Shown here piece by piece: positions 45,054 to 54,018 of a stretch of DNA of 64,000 bases (its first letter is position 1; the number at the start of each line of letters is the position of its first letter). The stretch spans positions 1,798,001 to 1,862,000 of the forward strand of contig CALNYZ010000018.1 of the NCBI GenBank assembly GCA_942490945.1, written 5' to 3'. The DNA comes from CALNYZ01 sp942490945 (GTDB lineage Bacteria > Pseudomonadota > Gammaproteobacteria > UBA6429 > Thiohalophilaceae). The notes beneath the pieces were generated by a model. The model was not told the DNA's origin. It worked only from the letters and a program-made list of their open reading frames with translations, and ran no database searches. The position numbers were made by a program, and so were the translations under genes.

Positions 45054-45255
45054 GGAGTTGGCCTAATGCTTCGTTATCGCGAATCGAATCTTCCAGATGC
45101 TGAATGACAACAGGCCGGACACGACGTTTATGCACATAATCCCGAATTGCATCGGTTAAGACGCCTGATATGTTTTGATGGGATTCACTAGCAAGCTGCT
45201 TAAGTTCTTCCCATGCCGCTTCATCCACTTTTGAGCTGATTTTGATATTTGACAT
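45043..45255 (-). CDS. Ribbon-helix-helix-type antitoxin for the Doc toxin
   Basis: This 70-aa protein precedes and overlaps the doc-like gene. The N-terminal half (KISSKVDEAAWEELKQLASE, SHQNISGVLTDAIRDYV) fits a ribbon-helix-helix DNA-binding fold. The C-terminal tail (DSIRDNEALGQLLAK) would bind and block the toxin cleft. The ATG lies where transcription is predicted to begin, and there is no ribosome site upstream, so the message may be leaderless. Confidence 0.88.
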   Translation of the reverse strand: MSNIKISSKVDEAAWEELKQLASESHQNISGVLTDAIRDYVHKRRVRPVVIQHLEDSIRDNEALGQLLAK

Positions 45256-45261
45256 GGCTAA

Positions 45262-45290
45262 AATATAGACGCGCAGTCATGACATGTCAA
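45262..45290 (-). promoter_or_regulatory. Sigma-70 promoter of the toxin-antitoxin pair
   Basis: On the minus strand a perfect -35 TTGACA (45290-45285) is followed by a 17-bp spacer and TATATT (45267-45262), a 5/6 match to the -10 box. Start of transcription is expected at about 45255-45256, which is the first base of the antitoxin ATG. Confidence 0.75.
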
Positions 45291-45298
45291 GATATGTC
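45280..45298. promoter_or_regulatory. Candidate antitoxin operator
   Basis: TGACATGTCA (45280-45289) is a perfect palindrome overlapping the -35 box. The related half-site GATATGTC starts exactly 10 bp further (45291). A third, GACATGGC, lies at 45251. Ribbon-helix-helix antitoxins bind such half-sites one helical turn apart, so autoregulation is likely. Confidence 0.6.
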
Positions 45299-45486
45299 TA
45301 TCTTATTGTAAGTTAGCGTTTTTATTCAATTTTAAAGGTAGTAAAGAGTTACGCTAACTACAGCGAACATTCATGCTAATACGCACCCTATATGAGTGAT
45401 AAATAAGGTGAGGATGATCTAGATAAATTCTGTAACACTTTGTATTGAAATGATATTGTGCAGTTAATCTGAGGGAATTAGGGCAA

Positions 45487-45551
45487 ATTTGTCGAACCCT
45501 GCTCACCGCAGTGAAAGGCAGGTGTCCTTGACGGACTATATGATGGGAACC
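45487..45551 (-). pseudogene. Truncated tRNA-Glu relic
   Basis: On the minus strand the sequence runs GGTTCCCATCATATAG, then AAGGACACCTGCC, TTTCAC and GCAGGGTTCGA. It parallels the intact tRNA-Glu at 54239-54163, including the TTC anticodon. The match stops just after the TTCGA of the T loop, so the 3' half of the T stem and the acceptor strand are missing and no acceptor pairing is possible. It cannot be a working tRNA. Confidence 0.8.
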
Positions 45552-45656
45552 TTTAGCATCAACCTCAAACATATTGATTCACTTTTTTCATTGCTGAGGT
45601 TCACTTTATAGAGTCCGCACAACACATCTTTCTCGCTGGTTGGACTGTTGATTTTT

Positions 45657-45703
45657 TTATGCCGGGATGTTTTAACAATATAGACTAAAATATCCCGGCA
45701 TAA
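45657..45703. terminator. Long hairpin after the superoxide-reductase-like gene
   Basis: TTATGCCGGGATGTTTT (45657-45673) pairs with AAAATATCCCGGCATAA (45687-45703) with one mismatch. It starts 4 bp past the stop at 45707. A run of seven Ts lies on the plus strand before it, which is an A-run in the direction of the gene. It is therefore a poor intrinsic terminator for that gene but may stabilise the RNA end. Confidence 0.5.
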
Positions 45704-45706
45704 GAT

Positions 45707-46129
45707 TTAAACTACAACACTCCCTAACCAGCTGTCATGCAGATTACAGTGGCTCACTACATAAAGCTTTCCATTATAATTATTCAACGTAAACGCCGAA
45801 ATGGCTTTCGCGTCCTTGGTTGGATCAAACACTTTTTCCGCTAAAAATTTGAAATTACTGTCAAGCAACACATGCTTGGTGATGTAATGACCGTGCGCTT
45901 TCATTGGATGATTTGTTATAACCTGGACTCGGTTATTCTCTAACTCAATCACAGGCATATGCGGCTTCACTTTTTTTGCCCAACGCCCGGGTGAGGCAGC
46001 CGTGTAAAACATTTCGCCCGCTTGCGCAGGGGGAGCGGCTGAACTCGCACCCGCCAATGCAAAACGGGGTAGTGCTATCGCTGCCACACCCGCCACGGTA
46101 CACAAGTGTAGAAAATCACGTCTATTCAT
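45707..46129 (-). CDS. Tat-exported desulfoferrodoxin/superoxide-reductase-like protein
   Basis: The ATG at 46129 is chosen because GGAGAA lies just upstream. It gives a twin-arginine signal (MNRRDFLHLCTVAGVAAIAL). The mature domain ends with the iron-site pattern of superoxide reductases: HPMKAHGHYITKHVLL, then a strand, then SHCNLHDSWLG, where the cysteine and histidine would hold the catalytic iron. The product is 140 aa with the SOR domain only and no N-terminal rubredoxin-like iron centre. It would detoxify superoxide in the periplasm. A longer frame to 46234 exists but lacks support. Confidence 0.8.
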   Translation of the reverse strand: MNRRDFLHLCTVAGVAAIALPRFALAGASSAAPPAQAGEMFYTAASPGRWAKKVKPHMPVIELENNRVQVITNHPMKAHGHYITKHVLLDSNFKFLAEKVFDPTKDAKAISAFTLNNYNGKLYVVSHCNLHDSWLGSVVV

Positions 46130-46475
46130 ATTTTTCTCCATGTAATGTTGACCAATGCCAGGCAAAACACCTGATTCCTTGTATATACGCAGACAATCAG
46201 GATTCAGATGCGAGAAAATATGGATATTCGACATTAATATTTACACAGGATAAATAATAGAAAATAGCTTAGAAATAATTTATATCTATTTGTTTTTATT
46301 GATTTTATTATAGAATTGCTTGGTGCGCCCACTCGTTATTCTCTGAGAAGCATCAGCACGTGACCCTGGACGATGATCAATTTATCTCCACACAAAATTG
46401 CCAGTCATTATTACGCTTTATTGGTTGTTATTTTGAACAGCATTAATGTAATTATTAGCGTTGCTTTTAATATAC

Positions 46476-48245
46476 CTAAAAATAAATATCCATCAACAGG
46501 TAACCACCAAGGATGACACCAATCCAGAGTACCATACTGCCGGTCGGCCAGTTTTCTGCCAGGTGATATTGCGGCACGCGTGATAACTGGAACAGCTTGA
46601 TCGATACTACCCCGAGTCGTTTCGCGCTGCTATTAAGTACCGCAATCAGCGTTGCCATTAAGGTCATCCCCGCAGCGCCGCCGGCCGGTAGCAATTTACG
46701 GTAAAACCACTCCGCATCAATGTTGACCGAATGTAATTCAGGTGGATACAAACCTTTTTTGTTTAGCCAGACAAAGGCCAGGGCCGAGAAGAATAAAATT
46801 TGTAACTGTGCCAGCACATGGGTGACATCATAAGGCCAGTATGCAACCTTCCAGGGTAATAAGGCATACAAATACTGCGGCTGCGTACCGATGAAAATAC
46901 AGAGTACTGCCGCAATAGTCATGGCTATTAACATGTTAGTCGGTGCTTCCTGGGTACGAATGCCCGCATCATGATGGAAAAACGCAAAGTACGGGATTTT
47001 AATCCCGGCATGATGGAATACACCGGCGGAGGCAAACAGTAACATTAACCAAAGATAGTCATGGCCTTCTTGTAGCATCGCAGTCATCACCATGGATTTG
47101 CTGACAAAACCGCTGAATAAAGGGAAGGCGGAAATAGACGCGGCACCGACAATACACAAAAGGGTTGTCTTGGGCATGGATTTGTACAGGCCACCGAGAT
47201 CAGAGCCATTGATATTCCCTACCCGGTGCAACACCGCACCCATCGACATGAATAACAAGCCTTTAAAAATAACATCGTTAAACGCGTGCGCGACGGCACC
47301 ATTTAACGCCAGCGCTGTACCGATACCGACTCCGCACACCATGAACCCAATCTGGTTGATCATGCTGTAAGCCAGCACGCGACGTAAATCATTTTCAATC
47401 ACCGCGTAGAATATCGGGAAACAGGTCATGGCTGCGCCGATATAAACAAGAATGTCTTCACCGGGATAACCCCGCGCCAATGCATACACCGCTACCTTGG
47501 TGGTAAAGGCGGATAAAAATACCGTACCGGTTGGTGTTGATTCTGGATAAGCATCCGTTAGCCAGTTATGCAAGAACGGAAACGCCGCTTTAATACCAAA
47601 GGCAATCAGGATCAATAAACCTGCCAGGCCGTTTAAACCAATATAGTCAAACGCAAGTGAGTTGGTTTCGTGATAATGAATTAACGCACCGGCGAGTAAC
47701 AAGACACCCGACATCACCTGGAAAATAAGATAGCGAATACCGGTGTTAACAGCGCGTTCTGAACGGCGTGCCCAGATCAAAAACACCGAGCTTAGTGCCA
47801 GTGCTTCCCAGAAAATAAATAAACTGATCAGGTCACCTGCAAACACGGCACCTAATGCACTCCCGGCATAAAGCATGCTTGCAACTTGTTGCAGACTATC
47901 GCGTACATGCAGCGCATAAATAACGGCGATGAAACTGGCGATGTGAAACAGGTAACCGAACAACAGGCTGAGTTTATCAACACGCATTAACTCCAGCTGA
48001 TAACCAAATACACTGATGGAATAAGCCAGTTCTTTTGCGACGACGAGTGATTCACTGGCTTGCATGACAATAAAGGGTTGCACATCTAACCACAGATGCA
48101 ACCCCCCAAGTAAGGGCGTCGCAATCAGGATGACATTTTTTAATAAATTAAATGATTGACCACGACCGATCCCCTGCAACAACACGATCGCCAGTGCGGC
48201 CAGGTAAAAAGGAATAAATGGCGGGAGACTATTCATCCACATCAT
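46476..48245 (-). CDS. Mrp/NuoL-M-type antiporter subunit (third MnhD-like subunit)
   Basis: The 589-aa protein is an integral membrane protein of the proton-translocating antiporter family (NuoL/M/N, MrpA/D), with about 14-16 helices. Family residues include the TM5-type glutamate in LFIFWEALALSSVF, the lysine in GIKAAFPFLHNWLTDAYPES and HAFNDVIFKGLLFMSMGAVL. It has a C-terminal extension of about 100 residues with one more membrane helix. It is last in the operon and overlaps the small membrane gene by 17 bp. Confidence 0.88.
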   Translation of the reverse strand: MMWMNSLPPFIPFYLAALAIVLLQGIGRGQSFNLLKNVILIATPLLGGLHLWLDVQPFIVMQASESLVVAKELAYSISVFGYQLELMRVDKLSLLFGYLFHIASFIAVIYALHVRDSLQQVASMLYAGSALGAVFAGDLISLFIFWEALALSSVFLIWARRSERAVNTGIRYLIFQVMSGVLLLAGALIHYHETNSLAFDYIGLNGLAGLLILIAFGIKAAFPFLHNWLTDAYPESTPTGTVFLSAFTTKVAVYALARGYPGEDILVYIGAAMTCFPIFYAVIENDLRRVLAYSMINQIGFMVCGVGIGTALALNGAVAHAFNDVIFKGLLFMSMGAVLHRVGNINGSDLGGLYKSMPKTTLLCIVGAASISAFPLFSGFVSKSMVMTAMLQEGHDYLWLMLLFASAGVFHHAGIKIPYFAFFHHDAGIRTQEAPTNMLIAMTIAAVLCIFIGTQPQYLYALLPWKVAYWPYDVTHVLAQLQILFFSALAFVWLNKKGLYPPELHSVNIDAEWFYRKLLPAGGAAGMTLMATLIAVLNSSAKRLGVVSIKLFQLSRVPQYHLAENWPTGSMVLWIGVILGGYLLMDIYF

Positions 48246-48498
48246 AATAATCTTCCTTACGCATTAACACTTTACGCATTTCTTTGGCGATAACCACCAA
48301 TACGACACAGGCGACAAAACCATATATCGCATAAAAACCGGGCATCGATTCCCAGCTATGCACGGTATGACGGTGCAATATAAAATCGAGCACAAATAAT
48401 ATGGCGCATATAATGTAAAACCCGCGTAACAAGCGCGTGACGTTGCGGGGTTTATCAAACAAGTACTGCTTTTCATCTTTATCTTTGTGATCAGCCAT
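48229..48498 (-). CDS. Small two-helix membrane protein of the antiporter operon
   Basis: An 89-aa protein with a charged N-terminus (MADHKDKDEKQY) and two predicted membrane helices (GFYIICAILFVLDFILH and MPGFYAIYGFVACVVLVVIA). It lies between two large antiporter subunits and overlaps the last one. I do not recognise a named family. Probably an accessory subunit of the same complex. Confidence 0.75.
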   Translation of the reverse strand: MADHKDKDEKQYLFDKPRNVTRLLRGFYIICAILFVLDFILHRHTVHSWESMPGFYAIYGFVACVVLVVIAKEMRKVLMRKEDYYDVDE

Positions 48499-48503
48499 GG
48501 TCT

Positions 48504-49982
48504 TTATCTCGAAGTGGTGATACTTGCAGCTTGCGAGGCAAGCTTATAAAAAGGATCGGGATAGAAAAATAACACAATACACATAATCGTCGTTACACTA
48601 ATCGCCAGCAACATGGATAGCGGCGCTTCTTTTACTTGCGTATATTCCACCCCATTATCCGGTTTGGAAAAAAAGCCGCGAATAGAAACAGGCAACAGGT
48701 AGGCAATGTTCAACAGTGAACTTAACATTAATACCGCAAGTAATGCCCACTGAGCCGTTTCGACGGTGCCTAATGCCAGGTACCATTTACTCCACATCCC
48801 CCCAAACGGCGGTAAGCCAATAATACTTAAGCTGGCGATGGTAAAGGCGGTAAAGGTTAATGGCATGGCTTTGCCCAGGCCTTTCATATCACTGATCTGG
48901 GTTTTATGTGTGGCAACCAGTATCGCACCGGCCGCAAAGAACAAGGTAATCTTGGCAAAGGCATGCATCGCAATATGCATGGACGCACCGATAATACTGA
49001 CCTGGGTTGCCAGCAACGCGCCGAGCACGATATAACTGAGTTGACTCACAGTTGAATATGCCAGCCGTGCTTTTAAATTATCTTTGGTCATGGCAATCAG
49101 GGAAGCAAATAAAATGGTTGCGGCGGCAAACCAGACTAACCAGTCACTGGCACCGGACTGGGTTATGAAGTCGGTACCAAATATATAAAGAGTTACCTTA
49201 AGCACGGTAAACACACCAGCCTTAACCACTGCCACGGCATGTAACAAGGCGCTGACCGGTGTGGGGGCCACCATCGCTGCCGGTAACCATTTATGAAACG
49301 GCATGATAGCGGCTTTGCCTATACCAAAAATAAACAAGGCATATAAAATACCGGCATAAGCCGGATCGAGTTTACCGGCGAGTATACCGCCCTGTTTAAA
49401 GTCCAGCGTGCCGGCCACCGACCAGGTAATTAAAATAGCAAACAGTTGCAAACCGATTGATGTGCCTAACAATATGCCAAGATAAATTCGGCCGCTGCGC
49501 TTCGCTTCGGCAGTACCTGCATGTGTCACCAACGGATAGGTTGAAAGTGTCAAAATTTCATAACATAAAAACAGCGTAAACATATTGGCCGAGAACGCGG
49601 CCGCCAGTGTGCTGCTAATGGCAATGGCAAAGGCTGCATAAAACCGCGTTTGATTTTTTTCATGATGTCCACGCATATAGCCTATCGCATAAACTGACGT
49701 CACCAACCATAAAGTGCCCGCAACCAGCGCAAACAGCATACCTAACGATTCAATTTTGAATGCAACGCGAATACCGGGAATCACTTCAAACAGGTCGAGC
49801 TGCGGGGCTTCACCAGCCAGCACCCTGCCCGCTAAGGTAATGACAATCGCAGCTATTATAGTTGCCGTGATTAATGTAACGGCTTCACGCAGGTCAGGTT
49901 TTTTATCGCATAAAAAAATTAAGATCGCTGCCAGTAACGGCAATACCAATGCGGCAATGATAAGTTGAGCCGATGACATCAT
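48504..49982 (-). CDS. Mrp antiporter MnhD-like subunit (second)
   Basis: This 492-aa, roughly 14-helix protein has the antiporter core: the glutamate in LFLCYEILTLSTYPLVTH, the lysine region GIGKAAIMPFHKWLPAAMVA-PTPVSALLHAVAVVKAG, and MHIAMHAFAKITLFFAAGAI. The start overlaps the first MnhD gene by 4 bp, so the two are coupled. Together they could form parallel proton and cation channels. Confidence 0.92.
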   Translation of the reverse strand: MMSSAQLIIAALVLPLLAAILIFLCDKKPDLREAVTLITATIIAAIVITLAGRVLAGEAPQLDLFEVIPGIRVAFKIESLGMLFALVAGTLWLVTSVYAIGYMRGHHEKNQTRFYAAFAIAISSTLAAAFSANMFTLFLCYEILTLSTYPLVTHAGTAEAKRSGRIYLGILLGTSIGLQLFAILITWSVAGTLDFKQGGILAGKLDPAYAGILYALFIFGIGKAAIMPFHKWLPAAMVAPTPVSALLHAVAVVKAGVFTVLKVTLYIFGTDFITQSGASDWLVWFAAATILFASLIAMTKDNLKARLAYSTVSQLSYIVLGALLATQVSIIGASMHIAMHAFAKITLFFAAGAILVATHKTQISDMKGLGKAMPLTFTAFTIASLSIIGLPPFGGMWSKWYLALGTVETAQWALLAVLMLSSLLNIAYLLPVSIRGFFSKPDNGVEYTQVKEAPLSMLLAISVTTIMCIVLFFYPDPFYKLASQAASITTSR

Positions 49983-51460
49983 TTCGCCACGCCTGACACC
50001 AGCAAATCAACCGCTTGCTGGGCCGTACCAACCGTGAGCTCTGTATCAAAGCCAAAATAGATATTGGCAATCACCAATATCCAGGTGGGAATTAACAAAG
50101 ATAAAGGGGCTTCTTTTATGTTAGCGTTAAATTCAGTTTCTGGCTTGAAATATAAAACTTCAACCAGTTTCCAGACATAGATAACAGCAAGCAATGAACC
50201 CGCCAACACAACCATCACAAGTAGCCAATGTTGCTGTTCAATCGCGGCTAATACCAGGAACCATTTACTGATGAAACCTGCTGTGCCCGGCACACCAATT
50301 AAACTTAATCCGCCAATAACGATGGCAGCAAAGGTCCAGGGCATCTGTTTACCCAGTCCGGCGAACTTGTCGATACGACTACTGCCAATTTGATAAACGA
50401 TGGCACCAATAGCCATAAACAAGGCGCCTTTCATTAATGCATGATTGAACATGTGCACCAGGGTTGCGGTAACACCAAGCACACTCCCCAGGCTGAGCCC
50501 CAGCATCATGTAACCAATCTGTGCCACACTGGAATACGCCAACAGCCGTTTTGCGTCGGTTTGATAAATAGCATAAAACGACATCATTAAAATGCCCATC
50601 ACACATAACAACAAAAATAATTCATCCGTGGGCGTTGCTTCGATAAATGAAAAATCAAACACGCTGAAGATCACGCGTAACATTACGTAGACGGCCACCT
50701 TGGTTGCAGTGGCTGCCAGAAATACGGTGACGATCGTCGGCGCGTAGGTATAAGCGTTCGGTAACCATAAATGCAACGGGAACAGTGCAAGCTTCAGTGA
50801 TAAGCCCACCATGATAAAAGCAAACGCGGTATGCACCGTGCGATGCTCATACAGCTCAGGCAAACGTTGAGACAGATCAGCCATATTCAAGGTGCCTGTC
50901 ATCGCGTATAACAGACCGACGCCAATCAAAAAGAATGTCGCGCCAATTGTCCCCATGATCAAATATTGATACGCAGCAGTTAATGCACGACGCTGTTTAC
51001 CCATGCTTATCAAGGCATACGAAGATAATGAGGAAATTTCCAGAAACACGAACAGGTTAAAGATGTCACCAGTTTGCGTAATCCCGAGCAAGCCGGTGAA
51101 ACATAACATCAATGCCGCATAAAATAACGAATGTTGTTTATGCGGGATTTCCTGCTTCACGCTTTGCCATGCATAGGGGAACGCTACAGCTGCGATGCCC
51201 GACACGATCAACGCAACAAGCGCATTGGCGGCATCAATCCGGTATTCAATCCCCCAGGGCGGTGCCCAGCCACCGAGTTCATAACTAATGACATTGCCGG
51301 TTTGTATATTGAGTAACTGCCAGCAAGCCAAGACAAAAACAAACCATGATACCAACATGCTCGTCAGCCAGGGCAATCGACCATTGGGTAGCACAGCAAT
51401 GACAGGGGCTGCCAAGAGAGGAATAACAACAATGAGTAAGCTTAAATGACTTTCTATCAC
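49979..51460 (-). CDS. mnhD: Mrp Na+(or cation)/H+ antiporter subunit D
   Basis: The 493-aa protein is the best match to MrpD/MnhD: the helix glutamate in LFVFLEISSLSSYALISM, the lysine in GLSLKLALFPLHLWLPNAYT, and HMFNHALMKGALFMAIGAIV. It follows mnhC with a 4-bp overlap. MrpD carries ion transport in the Mrp complex, which exchanges cytoplasmic sodium for protons across the inner membrane. Confidence 0.93.
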   Translation of the reverse strand: MIESHLSLLIVVIPLLAAPVIAVLPNGRLPWLTSMLVSWFVFVLACWQLLNIQTGNVISYELGGWAPPWGIEYRIDAANALVALIVSGIAAVAFPYAWQSVKQEIPHKQHSLFYAALMLCFTGLLGITQTGDIFNLFVFLEISSLSSYALISMGKQRRALTAAYQYLIMGTIGATFFLIGVGLLYAMTGTLNMADLSQRLPELYEHRTVHTAFAFIMVGLSLKLALFPLHLWLPNAYTYAPTIVTVFLAATATKVAVYVMLRVIFSVFDFSFIEATPTDELFLLLCVMGILMMSFYAIYQTDAKRLLAYSSVAQIGYMMLGLSLGSVLGVTATLVHMFNHALMKGALFMAIGAIVYQIGSSRIDKFAGLGKQMPWTFAAIVIGGLSLIGVPGTAGFISKWFLVLAAIEQQHWLLVMVVLAGSLLAVIYVWKLVEVLYFKPETEFNANIKEAPLSLLIPTWILVIANIYFGFDTELTVGTAQQAVDLLVSGVAK

Positions 51461-51816
51461 AGGGACCGATCCTGGTTATGGATCTCATCTTCTTCGATCG
51501 TTCCATAAGCTTCATTAATGCGTACCACAAGGGCGAGACCTAAAGCGGTTGTAGCCACCCCAACGACAATGGCTGTCAGAATCAATACATGTGGTAAAGG
51601 ATTGGAATACAGCACCACACCGCTTTCAATAATCGGTGCCGCGCCCCCTTTAACATTACCTATACTTATATAAAGCAAGAACACAGAGACCTGGAAGATA
51701 TTCAAGCCGGCAATTTTTTTCACCAGGTTGCCACGACTTATAACGGTATAAAATCCGGCCATCATGATGATGATGACCAACCAGTAATTGTAATGTCCGG
51801 TTATAAACTCAAGCAT
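51457..51816 (-). CDS. mnhC: Mrp antiporter subunit C
   Basis: The 119-aa, three-helix protein is homologous to NuoK and MrpC. It shows a typical central segment (LNIFQVSVFLLYISIGNVKG) and PLPHVLILTAIVVGVATTAL. Overlaps mnhD by 4 bp, 3 bp downstream of mnhB. Confidence 0.93.
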   Translation of the reverse strand: MLEFITGHYNYWLVIIIMMAGFYTVISRGNLVKKIAGLNIFQVSVFLLYISIGNVKGGAAPIIESGVVLYSNPLPHVLILTAIVVGVATTALGLALVVRINEAYGTIEEDEIHNQDRSL

Positions 51817-51819
51817 TTT

Positions 51820-52242
51820 TTATTCTTTATTGTTTCTATCTGCAAAAGCAAAGAAAATAATTAACATCACTGACATAACGGTCATACCCACACCAAACTC
51901 AATCACGAGAATACCAAGGTGTTGGCCGGCGAGTTGCGTTATTCCCAACACACTGTAGTTCAGGAAATTTCCACCGAGCAACAAACTTGCAACACCTGTA
52001 CCCGCATAAATAAGCACACCAAGACTGGCAAGCATTCTTAATATCCCTGGCGGTATAATTTTTTTTGCGACTTCGGTACCGAATACTAACGCGTAGAGGA
52101 TGATACCGGCGCTAAAAATCACGCCAGCCTGAAAACCACCGCCGGGTCCAAAATCGCCATGAAATTGTACATACAAAGCAAACAGAAACATCAGCGGAAT
52201 AAGGAACTTCGCGACGACTCGCAGGATAAGGTTATGCATCAT
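51820..52242 (-). CDS. mnhB: Mrp antiporter subunit B
   Basis: The 140-aa protein has the MnhB signature FALYVQFHGDFGPGGGFQAG, followed by VIFSAGIILYALVFG. Four membrane helices are predicted. The start overlaps the upstream DUF4040-type gene by 4 bp. Confidence 0.94.
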   Translation of the reverse strand: MMHNLILRVVAKFLIPLMFLFALYVQFHGDFGPGGGFQAGVIFSAGIILYALVFGTEVAKKIIPPGILRMLASLGVLIYAGTGVASLLLGGNFLNYSVLGITQLAGQHLGILVIEFGVGMTVMSVMLIIFFAFADRNNKE

Positions 52243-52814
52243 CCTTTATCTTCTCCCTGCTCTCGCTGTTTTGTCTTGCGTCGACCGCCTATCAATAACA
52301 GCACTGCTATACCCGCGGTAAAAATAACTGTAACTTCACCCAACGTATCAAATCCACGATAACTGGCCAGCACGGCTGTCACTACATTCGGCACACCGGT
52401 TTCTGGCATACTTTTCTCGAGATAATAAGGTGCGACGTGTTGTTGTGATGGCGCATTGGCATCACCAAAACCTGGAATATCCATGATGCCGTATATTAAC
52501 AAGCTTCCGGTTATTAACACGACAAACAGAGGCAACCAGGGTTTATGCCCGGGCTGTTTCTCTTCTTTTTCAACACGCGACCCATAAGTGAGCGCAAATG
52601 TGGCAAGCATTAATATCGTCGAAATGCCGGCACCAACAGCAGCTTCTGTAAACGCAACATCGACTGCATCCATTACCACAAACAAACCTGCTGATAAAAA
52701 ACTGAAGCCGCCAAATAACATGATCACCGCAAATAAATTGCGCATACGAATGATGGCAAAGGCCATGATGACCAACAGACTCAATAATGAAAAATCAACA
52801 ATGACGTCTATCAT
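52239..52814 (-). CDS. MbhD/MbhE-like (MrpA C-terminal-type) subunit
   Basis: This 191-aa protein is similar to the C-terminal part of MrpA and to archaeal MbhD/MbhE. The N-terminal half is DUF4040-like (FAIIRMRNLFAVIMLFGGFS, DVAFTEAAVGAGISTILML). The C-terminal half is MbhE-like, with a periplasmic loop and GFDTLGEVTVIFTAGIAVLL. Here it is a separate gene, as in Mbh-type operons. Overlaps mnhG by 4 bp and mnhB by 4 bp. Confidence 0.85.
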   Translation of the reverse strand: MIDVIVDFSLLSLLVIMAFAIIRMRNLFAVIMLFGGFSFLSAGLFVVMDAVDVAFTEAAVGAGISTILMLATFALTYGSRVEKEEKQPGHKPWLPLFVVLITGSLLIYGIMDIPGFGDANAPSQQHVAPYYLEKSMPETGVPNVVTAVLASYRGFDTLGEVTVIFTAGIAVLLLIGGRRKTKQREQGEDKG

Positions 52815-53167
52815 TTCCTTCCTGTACTTTTATCGAGCCCTGTATTGAGATTGGTATCGAGCCTGGTATTAATCAGAGGTTTAAGCCCACCAAGCACAGC
52901 CGCATTTGCCAATGAATGTGACGCGGTTGGACTGGTAAGAAAAATAAACGCAAAAATAAAAAATAACTTGATGGTGGCAAGTGTGAACCCGGATTGTAAT
53001 GCCAGACCTAACAAAATCAATGCTGCACATAAAGTGTCTGTGGTACCGGCAGCATGCAAGCGAGTATAAAAATCCGGGAATCGATGTAGTCCTATGCCGC
53101 CTACAACCCCAAGCAACCCGCCCAAGGTAAGACAGACCCAACTAAGGAGATTGATTACATCCATCAA
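52811..53167 (-). CDS. mnhG: Mrp antiporter subunit G
   Basis: The 118-aa, three-helix protein contains the MnhG pattern GVVGGIGLHRFPDFYTRLHA-AGTTDTLCAALI and FLTSPTASHSLANAA. It has an unusual C-terminal tail rich in N, L and D (NTRLDTNLNTGLD). It directly follows mnhF. Confidence 0.93.
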   Translation of the reverse strand: MMDVINLLSWVCLTLGGLLGVVGGIGLHRFPDFYTRLHAAGTTDTLCAALILLGLALQSGFTLATIKLFFIFAFIFLTSPTASHSLANAAVLGGLKPLINTRLDTNLNTGLDKSTGRK

Positions 53168-53455
53168 TTATCTGCCTTCTTTCTTTACTGACTCACCACT
53201 AGTAGAAAAATTACCCTGCTCTACCAGTTTTAAAACAGCAACGATGCCAATAAAATTGATCAAGGCATAGACCAATGCAATATCGAGCAAGTCATAACGC
53301 TTGCTTAAAAAAGCAAACACCGCAATTAACAGAATAGTTTTTGTGCCCAGCATGTTCATTGCGGCGATACGGTCATAAATTGTCGGCCCCATCAAGGCCC
53401 TGACCAATGCCAGAATAATGGTAATTACTATTGCAATCACAACCGCGATTAACAT
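53168..53455 (-). CDS. mnhF: Mrp antiporter subunit F
   Basis: A 95-aa, three-helix protein with the MnhF signature VRALMGPTIYDRIAAMNMLG and DIALVYALINFIG. The gene is 25 bp from mnhE and touches mnhG. Confidence 0.93.
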   Translation of the reverse strand: MLIAVVIAIVITIILALVRALMGPTIYDRIAAMNMLGTKTILLIAVFAFLSKRYDLLDIALVYALINFIGIVAVLKLVEQGNFSTSGESVKKEGR

Positions 53456-53480
53456 TAAAGCAGACTCCCAATATTCCGCA

Positions 53481-53939
53481 TTACTCCGGCACCTTGCTGG
53501 ACATTGTACCTGTCAATAAATCATCCGCACCGGCTTTGCTCAAAGCATGCACGGTTATTTTATCGTTGGTGAGTTCAAGTGTGACTGTGCCCGGTGTTAA
53601 GGTAATTGAATTGGCATAAATCACCTTACCCAGATCCGATGTTTGTTCTACAGGTAATGTCACGACGCAGGGGCTGATTGATTTACCCGGCATAATAATG
53701 CGCTTGATAACATCCCAATTCGCCAACACGATTTCTTTACCGAGATAAAAACAGTATTTGATCAGGCGTCCACTTAAATGAAATGGGTAACTTTCATGAT
53801 CAATAATATTCATTCTGTGAGAAATATATACCGTCAACAATGTCGATACGATACCCAGCACAATCAATAGAAGTTCAGTATGGCCTGACAGTAAAAACCA
53901 GAATAAAAAAATCAGACTCGCTGCGATTATTTTTCTCAT
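53481..53939 (-). CDS. mnhE: Mrp antiporter subunit E
   Basis: The start at 53939 (MRKIIAASLIFLFWFLLSGH), with AAGG 8 nt upstream, is preferred over a 38-codon longer frame that would run over the promoter. The 152-aa protein has two N-terminal helices and the cytoplasmic MnhE domain (NWDVIKRIIMPGKSISPCVV, NSITLTPGTVTLEL). First gene of the operon. Confidence 0.92.
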   Translation of the reverse strand: MRKIIAASLIFLFWFLLSGHTELLLIVLGIVSTLLTVYISHRMNIIDHESYPFHLSGRLIKYCFYLGKEIVLANWDVIKRIIMPGKSISPCVVTLPVEQTSDLGKVIYANSITLTPGTVTLELTNDKITVHALSKAGADDLLTGTMSSKVPE

Positions 53940-54018
53940 TCGATCGCCTTGTAAACCTAGGTTACTTATTATTGTCTTTCGCGAGCACCTGGCTTTACAG
54001 GTGATTTCACAGCGAAAG

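Noticed and set aside
45354..45572. A 72-codon minus-strand open frame
   Set aside because: It runs through the tRNA-Glu relic, has no ribosome site and no protein features.
45657..45703. Standard intrinsic terminator for the superoxide-reductase-like gene
   Set aside because: The stem is strong, but the T-run lies on the wrong side for that direction, so I list it only as a hairpin of uncertain role.
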